This document shows, piece by piece, positions 11,782 to 24,023 of a stretch of DNA of 64,000 nt; the stretch's first letter is position 1, and each line of letters starts with the position of its first letter. The stretch spans positions 17,147-81,146 of the forward strand of contig SKCR01035595.1 in assembly GCA_019454045.1 (NCBI GenBank). Direction: 5' to 3'. The position numbers and the translations under genes were made by a program. The stretch is from Zanthoxylum bungeanum. Taxonomy: Eukaryota; Streptophyta; Magnoliopsida; Sapindales; Rutaceae. Under the pieces are notes generated by a model that did no database searches, was not told where the DNA came from, and saw nothing but the letters and a program-made list of their open reading frames with translations.

Positions 11782-14198
11782 TGTTGGGGTTGGTGCTCAG
11801 AGCTTCAATCCCCGGTTGTATTTCTTTATGAATACTTTTGTAAAACTTTATTATTATGAATAATATATGCATTTTCTATAATATAATGTATCTTTTAATA
11901 TGGTAAAGACGTAATGACCTTAGAATGATTAGTCATGGTACTGTTGCAAAAGCGTTGCAACTGACATTGAGTAGTATCATGATGTTGTCATTCTCAGACA
12001 GTTCCTGGTCAAGGTTTACACTACTTGGTCAATATAGTAAACCCGTTGAGACCGGTACATGTCGTATACTGGAATATATGATTCCAATGGTTTCTCAATG
12101 AACCATCAGTCTTGGAGACTGGTATAGACGTGTGGGTGTTTATAGCGGATAAACACTGAACGACTCACCGAAGATTCTCAATGGATGGTACACCAACGTC
12201 AATAAGAATCTTCTCAGGTTGAGTAGCACTTGTGATTCTTAGACTTTAGATGCCATTGTGGGCACATGAGACATCTTCTACACTTAGATGGCAGTCACGT
12301 CACCGATCTATTTAGATCAGACCTCTGCCTGTTCGTTGGGTGTAGATAGATCCTCAGGGTGTCCTATGTGTGTCAAGATAGGATCTGTCAGTTCTGTGTA
12401 TCAGAGCATAGGTAGTCCACATGATTAGCAATCAGATAAAACCATGGGCCCGTGGTACAGTTTAGAAACTAGTTCTAAACATTCTTTTTGAGATTGTTAA
12501 TAGAATAGTCGACTGGATAATCCCCATAGAGATTTGACGTTTACATATATATCTCTGGGATATATCCGGATACTTGTGACGGAGGAATTATACATTTGCC
12601 ATGACCTCGACCTGTATGATTCAGCAAGTTTATCCGTGATCGTCATAATTTACGGTGGATAAATTATGGACACGAAATTGGATTTCGTGACGGATATGCC
12701 TGAATCTAGAGAGTCTCAATAATGAAATATACTCGTAGAGCACTAGAGCAACACTTATAAATAATGATGATTATTTATAAAGTCGTTTAAAGGTTAAACG
12801 CAAAAATACATGCTTAGGGACCCAATAGTCATTTCCTTAATTATTTTTTATTTACATTTAATACTTGATTAATTTAAATACACATTAATTAATAGTCAAA
12901 TTGAGATATTTGACTAATATCATAAATGTATATATGTTTTTAATATATTTAATGTAAATATAATACATATATTTAATATATTTGTATTTAATTAATTAAT
13001 TAATTATTTAATTGTTAAATGATTAAATTAATTAAAATATAAATATCTTAAGATTTAGATATTTGATTAAATGGCTAATTTGCCTTTGTTGACTTAATTA
13101 AAATATCTATAAAGTGTTTATTAGATATTTTAACAAGTTGATCAAATAAAAACCAAATGAAATTGAAATTAATTTTGTTGTATTTGCCTTTACCATTTTC
13201 GACCAAGGCCATTTCTTGGCAAGTATAAATTGTTTTCATTTCATTTTGGTAAATTAACCTAATACACTTTACAAACTCCATTAAAAAGAAACAAAAGAAG
13301 CTTGAGGAAGAAGAAGAAAAACAAAGAGAAAATCAAAGAAAGCTTAAGATTTAGTAAGTTTCTTCAACCTACTATTAGAAGGGAAAATGTTCCTTAAGAT
13401 CTAGGCTACATCTTGTGATATTCTCATGTTATTCTTTTCTTTATTCTTTGTGTTTTTGATGAATGGAAGTTTGGTGAAAGTGTTGAGCATGTATGATGAT
13501 GGAAGCTTGTGACTAGTGTAGTTATAAGTGTTCTTTTATGGGTTTGGAAACTTTGTTGCTAATCTAGAGTTTTTGACCCACTCTTAAATGACCTATATTT
13601 GATCTATAGTTATTTCATTGTGTTGAGACTTTAATTGGATGGAAGAATGATGATTAAAGAAATTGATTTAACCAATTTGGTCTAATTTGTCCAATTTGAA
13701 GAAATTGAAAAATTAGGGTTTAAGACCTTGTCCAAATTTGGGGATTTTCATTTATGTCGTGTATAAGGATGTGTATATATTGCATATAAAGTTTCATGTT
13801 GATTGGATTTCATTTGGATGTGTCTTGAAGCATGGAAGTGCAAAATGCACAATAATGAACCCTTGTGAGGCTCACGGCCAAATGGAAGAAATTGAGGATT
13901 TATGTTGCCTTTGGTGTTTTGACATTTAGGACATGTTAAGTTCATCTTAGAAATGATTTAGAATCATCCAAAATTGATTTGAACAATTTCGGACTAAAAT
14001 GAACAAGATACCAAGTGTAAGGGCAATTCGGTAAATTCACATGAATATGATTTATTGAATTTTATTTCATAATTTGATTATTGGGTAATTAAATAAATAT
14101 GTTTTTTAATGAATCCGAGAAAAAAGTTTTGAAATCGGAAAATTTGATTTTCCACCGTTTCCGCTGCGTTACCGGATTTAGCCCCTAAAACCCATACA
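11782..14198 (+). repeat. 3' LTR of copia B
   Basis: 2417 bp, near-identical to the 5' LTR apart from the listed indels. It is followed at once by the ATTCG target duplication and the resumed integrase gene of A. Confidence 0.95.
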
Positions 14199-15060
14199 AT
14201 TCGACTATCATGAAAGGCTTTAGTTTCGCTTTAATAATTTTTGCATTCTCATATGAATCATTCATTAACTCTTCAAGTTCATTTAATTACAGTTTACGTT
14301 CATGACTGACATTTTCAAGTTTAAGTTGAATACTTTAATAGCTCAATACGACTTATGCTCAAGTTCTACAGGCAAATGACAAAGTTTTTCTTAAACTAGA
14401 CGATAGAGAGACATTCCCAAAGACGTTTTGAAAGCTGTTCGATATGTCCAAAGTGCATCAGTCAGTCGAAGAGACCAATCTTTGCGATTCAGGTTAACCA
14501 TTTTTTCCAAAGTTTGTTTGATTTCTCTATTTGTTGTTCAACTTGACCATTTGTCTGAGGGTGATAGGATGTGAAAAATTTTATGTACAATTCCATACTT
14601 TTTCATTAAAGACTCAAAAGGCTTGTTACAAAAGTGTTTACCTTCATCATTTATAATGGTCCGAGAGATTCCAAATCGACTTAAAATACTTTCTTTTAAA
14701 AATTTAATCGCAGTTTTGTGATCATTGTTTCGACCATGAATCGCCTCAACCCATTTTGAGACGTAATCAACTGTAACCAAAATATATAAAAATCCAAATG
14801 ACGGTGGAAATATACCCATGAAATCTATTCCCCAACAATCAAATATTTCGATGACCAGAATGTGATTTAAAGACATCATGTTTCTTTTAGAAATGGATCC
14901 ATACTTTTGACAATTTTCACAAGTTTTGCAGAAAGCATGTGTATCGTTAAATAAGGTGGGCCAATAAAATCCACACTGTAAGATTTTTATAGCGATTTTT
15001 TTTAGACGAGAAGTGACATCTGCATGCTTCTGAACGACAAAACTAAATAACACTACTTAT
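14199..15060 (-). pseudogene. Integrase core and zinc-binding domain of element A
   Basis: The minus strand from about 15053 encodes the HHCC end (FCKTCENCQKYG), then WGIDFMG with the first catalytic Asp, VDYVSKWVEA, and FGISRTIINDEGKHFCN with the second Asp. The catalytic Glu lies in a GQVE context in another frame at about 14550, so a frameshift separates it. Further [14 protein letters not shown] and ELEELMNDSYENAK stretches lead to the B insertion. Confidence 0.92.
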
Positions 15061-15700
15061 CTCATTGTCCGGTATGAATCATCGAAAAATATGATCAGGG
15101 CAATACTTGAGCAGATATGGATTGTCCTAGTAGAATCTTTTGACTTCGGTCAAAAATTTCTTATTATCTTGATGGCTACAGTCTAGATGTATTTTTCCTG
15201 TTGTAAGAAAATTGGCAATATTAGCATACCAATGCATTGTATATACATAAAATAAAAAAATCATCAGGAAAAGAGTCATTGATATGAGTTGTGTCAAATG
15301 ATGACTCATTTGTTAGACTCGATAAATAATCTGCAACTACATTCTCTGCTAATTTCTTATCCTTGATTGTGAGATTGAATTATTGAAGTAACAAAATCCA
15401 CCGTAATAATCCTGGCTTTGCATCCTGTTTAGACATCAAATATTTAACAACAGCATGATCAGAATAAACAACGGTTGATGAACCAATAAAATATTATCAA
15501 AATTTGTCCAATGCAAATATTACAGCAAATAGTTCTTTTTCTGTGGTAGTGTAATTCATTTGTACACTGTTTAAAGTTCTATTTGCGTAATAAATTACAT
15601 ATGGCTTACCTTCCTTTCTTTGTCTTAATATAGTGCCAATTGCGTAATCACTCACATCACACATTAGCTTAAAAGGCAAAAACCAATCAAGAGATTACAT
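15061..15700 (-). pseudogene. RNase H and linker of element A
   Basis: The frame at 15679-15497 has CDVSDYAIGTILRQRKEGK, YYANRTLNSVQMNYTTTEKE and FALDKF, typical gypsy RNase H. A SDHAVVKYLMSKQDAKPG block and a LTIKDKKLAENVVADYLS block follow in other positions, then the linker to integrase. It is broken by stops at about 15496 and 15340. Confidence 0.9.
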
Positions 15701-16307
15701 GATAAGAGAAGAAGTTAAAAGACTGATAATATTTTCAAATGATTTTTGACATTCTTTGGTTTATTCAAATATTGCATCTTTTAATAGGAGGTTATACAAT
15801 GATCTGGATATGGTAGTAAAGTTTTTAACGAACCTCCTATAAAATCCTACATGTCCTACGAAATAATAGAATTCCCTTACTGTTTTTTGTGGTGGCAATT
15901 TAGAGATCACCTCTATTTTTTCTTTGTCAACCTCAATACTTTAGATGACACAACGTGACCCAAAATAAGTCTTGAATCAGTCATGAAATGGCATTTTTCT
16001 CAATTTAACACAAGTCATTTTTCTTTACATCTTTTCAAAATATTTTCCAAATTATTCAAGAAATTATCAAATGAGTTCCCAAAAATAGTTTATCATCCAT
16101 AAGGACCTCTAAATAATGTTCAACCATGTCACTAAATATACTTAACATGAATCGTTGGAATGTTACCGGTGCATTACAAAGTCCAAATGGTATTTTCCTA
16201 AATACAAATGTTCCAAAGGGACATGTGAATGTGGTCTTTTTCCAATCTTTTAAAGCAATGAAAATTTGATAATAACCTGAGTAACCATCAATAAAGCAAT
16301 TGTAGGG
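15701..16307 (-). pseudogene. Reverse transcriptase fragment of element A
   Basis: The minus strand starts abruptly at 16307 with NCFIDGYSGYYQI, then FGTFVFRKIPFGLCNAP, TFQRFMLSIFSDMVEHYLE and the catalytic VLMDD. After a frameshift it shows LILGHVVSS and GHVGFYRRFVKNF blocks. The N-terminal third of RT is missing, because LTR C3 begins at 16308. Confidence 0.9.
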
Positions 16308-18366
16308 TGTTAGGATATATCACTATAAGAAAATAGATCTTTAGCGTCGAAAAATTTCATCGCTAAAGGTCTTTAGCGTCGAATAAAATTTTTGACGCGA
16401 AACCTTGGTCGAGGTAGGTATTCAGCGTCAAAAACTGATTTCGACGCTAAAACTATGTCTTTAGCGACGAAAATATTTGTCGCTAAAAGTACTTATCTTT
16501 AGCGTCAAAATTCATTTTCGACGCTAAAAATTAATACTTTTTGCGTCGAAATTCATTTTCGACTCTAAATATCTACCTTGACCAAGATTTCACGTCAAAA
16601 ATTTTATTTCGACGCAGAAAATATTTTGCGACCAAATTTTGACTTTTAGCGATGAAGTTTTCGACGCTAAAAGTGAAAATAAAAATAAAAAATTTGTTAT
16701 AATTAGTTTTAAAAACTAATTATAACAAAATTGATATTATAAATTAATTTCAAACTAATTTAATTACAAAAGTAATTAAATTTTTAAAAAACATAAGAAC
16801 ATAATTACAAACTTGTTATAAAATATTATGACAATGATATCTTTATTAATATGAAAATAAAATTACAAAATTTATCACAACAAAAAAGCTTAAAATAATA
16901 AACAAAATGATAAAATATAAATTTTCTATATATTTTTTCCATCTTCACTTTCATATTCTTCATCTTCACTTAAGGAAAAAAATAACCTTTAGCGACGAAA
17001 TAGACTTTCGTCGCTAAAGGTCCTCAAATAGCGGGAATTAATTCAGCCAAAATTTTGATTTTTAGCGTCGAAATATTTGACTTTTAGCGTCGAAAATTCG
17101 TCGCTAAAAGTTAAAAAATTTAAATCAAATTTTATTAGGCGAAAAGTTCAAATTTTAGAAGGAGAGAATTCGAAAAATTTAATTTTACCCTGTAGCGAGG
17201 AAATAGTTGACTTTTAACGTCGAAAAATTCGTTGCAAATTGTCAAAAATTAAAATCTAGGCGAAAATTTCAAATTTTAGAAGGTGGAAAATCGAAAAATT
17301 TAAATTTACCCTTTAGCATCGACTTTTTAGCGTCCAAATAGAATTTCGACGCTAACGGTTAGAACCTTGAGCGTCAGACGCTAAAGTTGCACCTTTAGAA
17401 TCGAAATAGTTGTTTGACGCTAAATGGTTACCTTTTAGTGTCAAAATTTAAATTCGACGCTAAAGAGTTCATTAGCGTCGAAAAAAATTTCGACGCTAAA
17501 TGTCCATTTTCTTGTAGTGTATGCCCTAGAGCATCATGTAATGTAAACAATATTATATTTTATGAAATAAAATGATGCATTATTCATTTATCGAAGTTTT
17601 TGTTTAATATCACATATTGTATATTATCATGTTTACCCTAGATTACTCATGTGCCTTTAGATTTAGTGTATGAGTGTCATACACATGAGGATTTAAGTCT
17701 GAAGTTAGTAATTTAAAATAGTCCATATAGAGCAAACAAAACATGTACTTTATTTGTGGTTTATCTATAGCTGCGGTCCATTCTATAATTGTATGGCGAC
17801 TTTGATCCAGGATCATCCATGTGGGGACATGAGAATGAAGGCACATTGTATGATGTGATCATATAGGACTGGATCTAGATAGAAATGAGTTTTTTCTAAT
17901 TTCCGTTAAATAAAGAAATTCATTTAGATCTACCCGATGGTCATAAATGAATTGATCTTAATCCTGAGTGTACTACGAACTCTTGCAAGGCAGGCTATGT
18001 CCTTTGATTTACAAATGTGAGGTTGTGTAGCAATCCCGACCAATAGCTACATACTTTGGGGACATAATTTGGTGTGTAGCTGGAGACGTTTTATATAGAT
18101 ATGAAATTCACTCCTTCTTGCGAGAAGTAGATGAGTATATTCCTTAAGGGTTGATTTGGTACTTGAACGGTTAAAGCGCTCAAGTCTTTCTATTACGAAT
18201 AGAAAGATTAACATTCATAATGGTTATTAATAAATCGTTCATTAGAGAATTAATGGCACTTTAGGTAAAAATAATTAGAAGGGTATAACATATATTATGC
18301 CCCGATTCTAATTACGAGATACTCAGGAAGGGATAATCCGTATGTAATGACTATATCGATGAACAC
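16308..18366 (+). repeat. Truncated LTR of the copia C family (C3)
   Basis: TGTTAGGATATATGCCCTAG, read across the CACTA insertion, matches the C LTR start at 43530 and 56409. Homology runs to a CTATATCGATG(A/G)ACAC block at 18350-18366, about 860 bp of a 2.27-kb LTR. It ends where the D LTR begins. The left end sits in the RT gene of A. Confidence 0.88.
16321..17519. mobile_element. Non-autonomous CACTA (CMC) DNA transposon, 1.2 kb
   Basis: Terminal inverted repeats CACTATAAGAAAAT (left) and ATTTTCTTGTAGTG (right) are flanked by a perfect 3-bp target duplication TAT (16318-16320, 17520-17522). Both features are diagnostic for CACTA elements. About two dozen copies of TTTAGCG(T/A)CGAAA, or its complement, fill the subterminal regions, often as facing pairs that could form hairpins. 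The middle (about 16680-16980) is AT-rich. There is no transposase ORF, so it would depend on an autonomous partner. Confidence 0.95.
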
Positions 18367-19184
18367 TGATCGGTGAAATCACACACGTAACACAATAGCA
18401 CGTATCGTTCAAGTAATATAAAAATATCGATCACATGCAGACTTAATTTCTACAGTTATTATTAATTATTGATACTATTTATTTACAGGTATTTAATTAA
18501 AGGGAGAAGAGAATGATTGCTTGATTGATTGGTTGAATGTGGATTTGCTAAATAAATAAATAGATAAATACACAAAACAAAATAATAAATAAAATAAACA
18601 AAAAACACAAATAACTAGGGTTGTGATTCCACACAATATTATTCTAATGATGAATTGATTCTCTTATATATGTGTAATAAATCAGTTTGCTAACCTGGAA
18701 CACGAAGATATGCAAAAGCCTCTTCCGATGGTCAGATGCAAACACCCAAAAATAACCAAATTAATCATATTCCTATGTTAACCAAGTTATTTGAATTCAT
18801 TAAGTTCAATTTCTAATTATGGCTACCCGCCCGACAGGTATAGTCCTATCCTGTAAGAAATCTACATAAGGATCATCTGCCCTAAGGTGAGATCGTGAGC
18901 TATTGAATCTAAGGCTAAAACCTAAAATCCCTTTTCCAAGTCCATTTTAAGTTTACCAAATCAATCTTATTGGTGATCAGGCAACAAGAAGTATTAAGCT
19001 TAAGATTCAATAAACAAACCTAAAGTATTACCCAATATAAAAAGAAAATCAATAATTAAACTCATGAATATTGTGTTCATCACTTCCTAGAATAAAAATA
19101 AAATAAAATATTGGGGTTAGGGGATCCACCTTTACTATTTCTAATTTAGAAATCTCCCTTATTATAATATATAAATTACCAGTG

Positions 19185-19400
19185 ATATTACCAACCGACC
19201 ATATATGCGGTATCCTGATTAAGTCAGATTTTCGATTAAGTCCAACCGACCATAAAGGCAGTGTTATTATTTGTCCATAAACCAGCCATATAGGCGGTAA
19301 TAATCTGTCACATAAAGACCGGTAATATAGGCGGTGTCACATTATGTCAAATAAATAAAACCAGCCATTAAGGCGGTATCAAATTTAGTCCATATTATTA
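19185..19400. repeat. About 36-bp tandem repeats in LTR D
   Basis: Five imperfect units with the core CCAGCCATATAGGCGGT and linkers ending in TTTGTCC or TCTGTCA. Two or three related units occur at 225-330 in LTR A. They lie downstream of the TATA box in the direction of transcription. Confidence 0.75.
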
Positions 19401-19642
19401 GATTATAATTTCCATATTATAATTATGGGAGATTAATCTAAACTATAATAAAAGCTTCACCCTTCCCCCATCGAAAAATAAACTACAAAACATAAAAGAA
19501 AGATAAAGAAAATAAACTACTACTATTACTGGAAATAAAAATACATTATTTAAATTACAAAACTTAAACACACAAGATACAGTCCTTATATCTTTATTAG
19601 AACCTTAAGGAAAGTTCAAAATTGAACATGAAATCGAATTGA

Positions 19643-19650
19643 ATTTATAG
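19643..19650 (-). promoter_or_regulatory. LTR promoter TATA box, element D
   Basis: The minus strand reads CTATAAAT. It lies 80-300 bp downstream (minus orientation) of the G-box cluster at 19731-19950, a normal promoter geometry. Confidence 0.55.
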
Positions 19651-19730
19651 GGAAATTTCCCTCCAGCGCGTCGCGACGCCTGAGCTAGCAACACGACAGA
19701 CGCGGCTTGCTCAGTTGTCTGCTGAGGTGG

Positions 19731-19950
19731 CACGTGGAAATCCATCGGTCCAATATAATACTGACACGTGGCAAAAGATGATTTGCGGCTGGTGATGTGG
19801 ATGACATGTGGCAAGTCGACGCGGTATAAGGCTGACGTGGCTGACTCGTGGCTGACACGTGGATGACACGTGGCACGCGGTTGATGAGGTCCAATCGGAT
19901 GATGACACGTGGCACGCGGTTTTGTCGGCAACATATGATGATGACACGTG
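19731..19950. promoter_or_regulatory. Cluster of six G-boxes (CACGTG) in the U3 of LTR D
   Basis: Perfect CACGTG palindromes start at 19731, 19765, 19856, 19867, 19906 and 19945. Three continue as CACGTGGC (19765, 19867, 19906), the ABRE-type core bound by plant bZIP factors. TGACGTGG at 19833 adds a related site. The density in 220 bp is far above chance. By general knowledge such clusters confer abscisic-acid, stress or light response; whether this LTR responds is inference. Confidence 0.75.
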
Positions 19951-20084
19951 TCCGACGTATGTTAGCGGATTTGATGTGGTGTTGACACATGGTAGGTGCA
20001 TGTTAGCAGTCGGTGTATTTTAGCATCGGCTCATTTTAGCAAATGAATCATTTTAGCAATGACACATTTTAGCAAACGGCGTAT

Positions 20085-20805
20085 TGTACGGGATAAATTT
20101 GGGCCAAGGGAAATTTTGACTTTTCGCTTCGGCCCAATACTAAATACACCCCAAATTCCCCTAACAGTACCCAAGATAAGATTCAGGCCCTAAGTTACCA
20201 TCTCAAGCCCACACACTAAGGGAGGGCCCAATATCCTCCAATCTAAAGGACCACAGACTCTCAAAGGTAGCCCTATTTTATAAGTCTATATTGGCCCAAA
20301 GATATTACGCAAACCCATACCCAGTAAAGATACCATATCTGAACCGTATCCCAGACTCAATCATGTGCCATCCCACGAAACGCCCAGACTCATAAATACC
20401 CCACATAATTCAACCGTTTCCAGCCTTCAAACGGACAAACAATCAAGAGCAATAAGTGAGCACGTTTCACATGTGTGTATATATTAGAGGAGAAATCTAA
20501 GAGGGGGGACACACAAGCTCTACTACTCATAACTTAATAATATTCACTCCAGAGCTCCCAGAACCCCCTACCTACCGCCCTCACGGCATCTCACGTGGAT
20601 CAAGGTAAACTCTGACCTTGGTCCTCCTTCTACGACACTTACAACATATTTCCACCACTGACTTGGGCGTCGGAGTTGCTACGGCATACACCACACCGGT
20701 GGGTAGATTCTCCACGCTCACTCTACTTCTTGTTTTGCAGGATCGCCAGTGCCCCCAACCAACAAATTCTCAATTGTGGACCTCGGTCGTAGACCAGTGT
20801 CTACA
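20085..20805 (+). repeat. 5' LTR of F
   Basis: About 721 bp, TGTACGGG...GTCTACA. It matches 24024-24712 closely except for the last roughly 34 bp. The LTR contains GTTTTGCAGGATCG near its end, an intron-acceptor-like stretch common in Tat LTRs. Confidence 0.8.
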
Positions 20806-20806
20806 A

Positions 20807-20826
20807 TTTGGCCCCCACCATGGGGC
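20807..20826 (+). other. Primer binding site of F
   Basis: TTTGGCCCCCACCATGGGGC follows the LTR after one base. The form TTGGCGCCCACC..GGGGC is familiar from plant Tat-type elements. I do not assign the tRNA. Confidence 0.55.
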
Positions 20827-20884
20827 TCTAACGATTCATAGCAAACAAGCCTTTCTTCAATCTACGGGACTTGCAAACATAACA

Positions 20885-21186
20885 ATGGCATCGAGCAGCG
20901 AGCCTTCGAATCTTCTAGCTAACTAATTTTCCATCCTCCAGGAATGTCTACGGGTTTTGGAAGAGGAGAATTCAGTCATGAAGAGTTCCAACAGCGACCT
21001 CCAAAGGCAATTGGAACATATATCATCCACATCGAGACATAGAGGATTCACAGATCCTCCCGATCGACCGGACCGCCAGTCCAACTTGATGGAGACACCA
21101 GACAACAAAACGGGCGACATCCCCCCACCCGAAGGTCATCCAAAAAGTCAAGAAAGGAATCAGCGCATTCCACCGGTCGAACATGA
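20885..21186 (+). pseudogene. N-terminal gag fragment of F
   Basis: ATG at 20885 gives MASSSEPSNLLAN, then a stop. The same frame region continues with ECLRVLEEENSVMKSSNSDL, a likely coiled-coil start as in Tat gag proteins, and a Pro/Asp-rich stretch (TDPPDRPDR). At 21187 coding sequence ends at the B-family LTR fragment. No gag core domain remains. Confidence 0.6.
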
Positions 21187-23181
21187 TGGGGCTTTATGGC
21201 GGAAATCTGGTAACGCAGCGGAATAGTGGAAAATCAAAATTTTTCGATTTCAAACTTTTTTTCGAATCAATTAAATAAACTTACTTATTTAATTATACAA
21301 TTATCAAATTCTGAAAAATTACACAAGAGATTAAATTTCTTGGTAATTACCGAATTGCCCCAAAACTTTGTAAATTGATTATTTTAGCCCAAAAATTATC
21401 AAATATAATTTTGGATGATTCTAAATCATTTCTAAAATGTTTTTCAACACATCTAATGCATAAAAATCAGATTCCACACAAATCCCCAATTTTTGAGTAA
21501 TTGTCGTGAGCACCCCAAATTTTCAAGTAATTGTATTTTGGTCCATTTTGTTCAAAACATGCCAAGATCAAATCCAATCAACCCAAAAATTTACATGCAT
21601 CATATTCATTCCATAATACATCACATAAATGAAAATACCTAAATTTGGAGTGGGTTATGAATCCTAATTATTCAATTTCAACTAATTGTCCAATTTCACC
21701 AAATCATTAAAATCCAACACTTTAATCCATTCAATACTTCACCAATCTAGCCTCACCACTTTGAAACAACTCTAGAACAATTCTAGGTCACCAAGGAGTG
21801 GCTTACCAACTCTAGAATGGCAACTTGAATTTCCAAAAATTAAAAGTAAAGCTTTGAAACCATTTCAAGCTCACTTACATGCATCAATCTTTCATCAAAG
21901 TTCACCATTAAAACATAAACGTAAGTAAAGATACAACATCAAAGCAACACAAGATGAAGCTAAGTATGTTAGAAATATTTTCTATGTTGAAGACTTTAAA
22001 GAAAAACTTATAAAAATAAGATTTTTCCAAGCTTTCTTCTTTTGCCTCCAAGCATTTTTCTCTCAACTCTATTATGTTTATTTGGTAACTTATGAACCCT
22101 TAACCTAATGAAAATTAAACAAAACAATATATACTCCCCAAAATTTCCCTTGGCCGAAATTGGAAGCAAAAGATTAATATCTAGATATTTTTGTTTCATT
22201 TAAAGCTTACTTTATCAACTTGTTAATTTGATCATTACAACTTTAATGAAAATTCAACAGGTCAACAAAATCAACTCAAGGCATCTCCTAAAATATCAAA
22301 ACTTATGATATTTATATTTTTAATTCATTTAATTATTTAACAATTAAATAATTAAATAATTATTTAAATACAAATATTTTAAATATATGTATAATATTTA
22401 CTTTAAATATCCAAATACATATATATTTATGATATATGTCAAATATCACAATTTGACATTTAATTAATGTGCATTTAACAAAATCTATCATTAAGTACAA
22501 ATACACAATAATTAAGAAATTAAAATTAGGTCTCATCACATGTATTTTTCGTTTAACATTTAAACGATTTATAAATAATCATCATTATTCATAAAAGTTA
22601 CCCTAGTGCTCTACAAGTATATTTCATTAGTGAGACTCTCTAGATTCAGGTATATCCGTCACAAAATTCAATTTCGTGTCCATAATTTACCCACCCGTAA
22701 ATTATGACGACCACGGATAATCTAGCTGAATCATACAGGTCGAGGTCATTACATACGTATAATCCCTCCGTCACAGGTATCCGGATAATCCCGGAGATAT
22801 AGATGTAAACGTCAAATCTCTATAGGTATTATATCGTCGACGTTTCTATTAGCAATCTATAAATAACATTCGGAACTCACTTCCGAAGTATACTATGTCC
22901 ATAGATTTAACTGATTGCTAATCAGATATGGACTACCTATGCTTTGTACACAGAACTGACGGATCCTATCTTGACACACAGAGAATATCCTGAGGATCGG
23001 TCCACACCCAACAAACAGGCGGAGTTCTGATCTAAATAGATCGGTGACGTAACTGTCATCTAAGTGTGGAGGATGTCTCATACATCTACAGTGGTATCTC
23101 AAGTCAAATGACCACTATGCTACTCAACCCAAGAAGATTCTTATTGACGTTGGTGTACTATCTATTAAGAATCTTTGGTGA
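21187..23181 (-). repeat. Truncated B-family copia LTR inside F
   Basis: Reverse-oriented match to LTR B: the U5 end (GGTAACGCAGCGG) is at the left, and sequence like 4990-5200 of B in reverse is at the right. It stops at about 23181 without the TGTTGGGG terminus, so about 350 bp of the LTR start is missing. No internal sequence accompanies it. Confidence 0.85.
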
Positions 23182-24023
23182 ATTATTTCCTGGCCTACAT
23201 CAGGTCTAGTCGATGGGAACACTCCCCAATTAGTCCATGATGGAGCCAAGTTCAGTTAAAATGCCTTCCTATGTCCAGCCGACATGTAGATTCGATTTGG
23301 TCCCTATTCGCCACCAAATGAGTGAATGGTTTCCCGGCCTTTATCAGGTCCAGTCGACGGGAACACTCCTCATTTGGCTCGTGGTGGAGACTAGTATAAA
23401 ACCTTGACCTTCTTATGGTTCAGACAATATGCAGATTCGATTTGGTACATGTTCGGTACCAAGTGAGCGAGTCGACATGCTCATTCCTCAAGAAGCTCAT
23501 TAATTGAGTCGGGATATCAACCCGGACCTCTATTTGATTCAAGACGACATGTGACCTCACTAAGGCCATGTACCGCACCATTCGGTAGAATAACCTCCAT
23601 GCCATCATCGGGCGAGTTGAACACTTGAACTACATTCAGTCTAGACATGTAGGCTTTATTGGTCCTCTGACCAATCGATTGGAGTTCTTCAAAGAACACC
23701 ACTCAGTTATGTCGACTGGGACATGACTAAACAAATAAAAGACTTGGACTATATTCAGTCCAGACATGTAGGCTCCATTGGACCTCAGACCATTCGTATG
23801 GATATGTCCAGAAACAACGTCTGATTCGATCGATTGGGGATATCTTCCCTAACTCATGTCGAGTCAGATTCAAGACTTTAGCCATACTGTCCAGATGACA
23901 TTGAAGACGCTCAATCACGTCCTGGTCCAGACAACAAAGACTTTCCCATTTTAGTTCAGACGACACGACCAATGAGTACTCTCAAAGCCAATGACTAATT
24001 GACTTAGAGAGTAGGGGACAAAC
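23182..24023 (+). repeat. 3' repeat region and polypurine tract of F
   Basis: Imperfect repeats of about 120-145 bp: GGCCTACATCAGGTCTAG near 23192 recurs as GGCCTTTATCAGGTCCAG near 23337, and CAGACATGTAGGCT occurs near 23642 and 23761. Short ORFs here are not conserved genes. The purine tract lies at 24003-24020. Tat-lineage elements are known for such tandem repeats in this position. Confidence 0.7.

Larger units (their letters stand above)
4656..14198 (+). mobile_element. Ty1/copia element B, full length, defective
   Basis: Two long LTRs (4656-7061 and 11782-14198) begin TGTTGGGG and end ACA. They are flanked by a perfect 5-bp target duplication ATTCG (4651-4655, 14199-14203). A degenerate initiator-Met tRNA primer site (7065), gag, protease, integrase, RT, RNase H and a purine tract follow in copia order. 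The element is about 9.5 kb and every gene is broken. It sits in the integrase gene of element A. Confidence 0.97.

Noticed and set aside
19605..20001. Minus-strand His/Pro/Ser-rich ORFs in LTR D
   Set aside because: They come from the repeated CACGTG-type promoter motifs in three overlapping frames.
20618..20926. 102-residue plus-strand ORF across the F LTR boundary
   Set aside because: It spans LTR end, primer site and leader; only the gag start at 20885 in another frame is meaningful.
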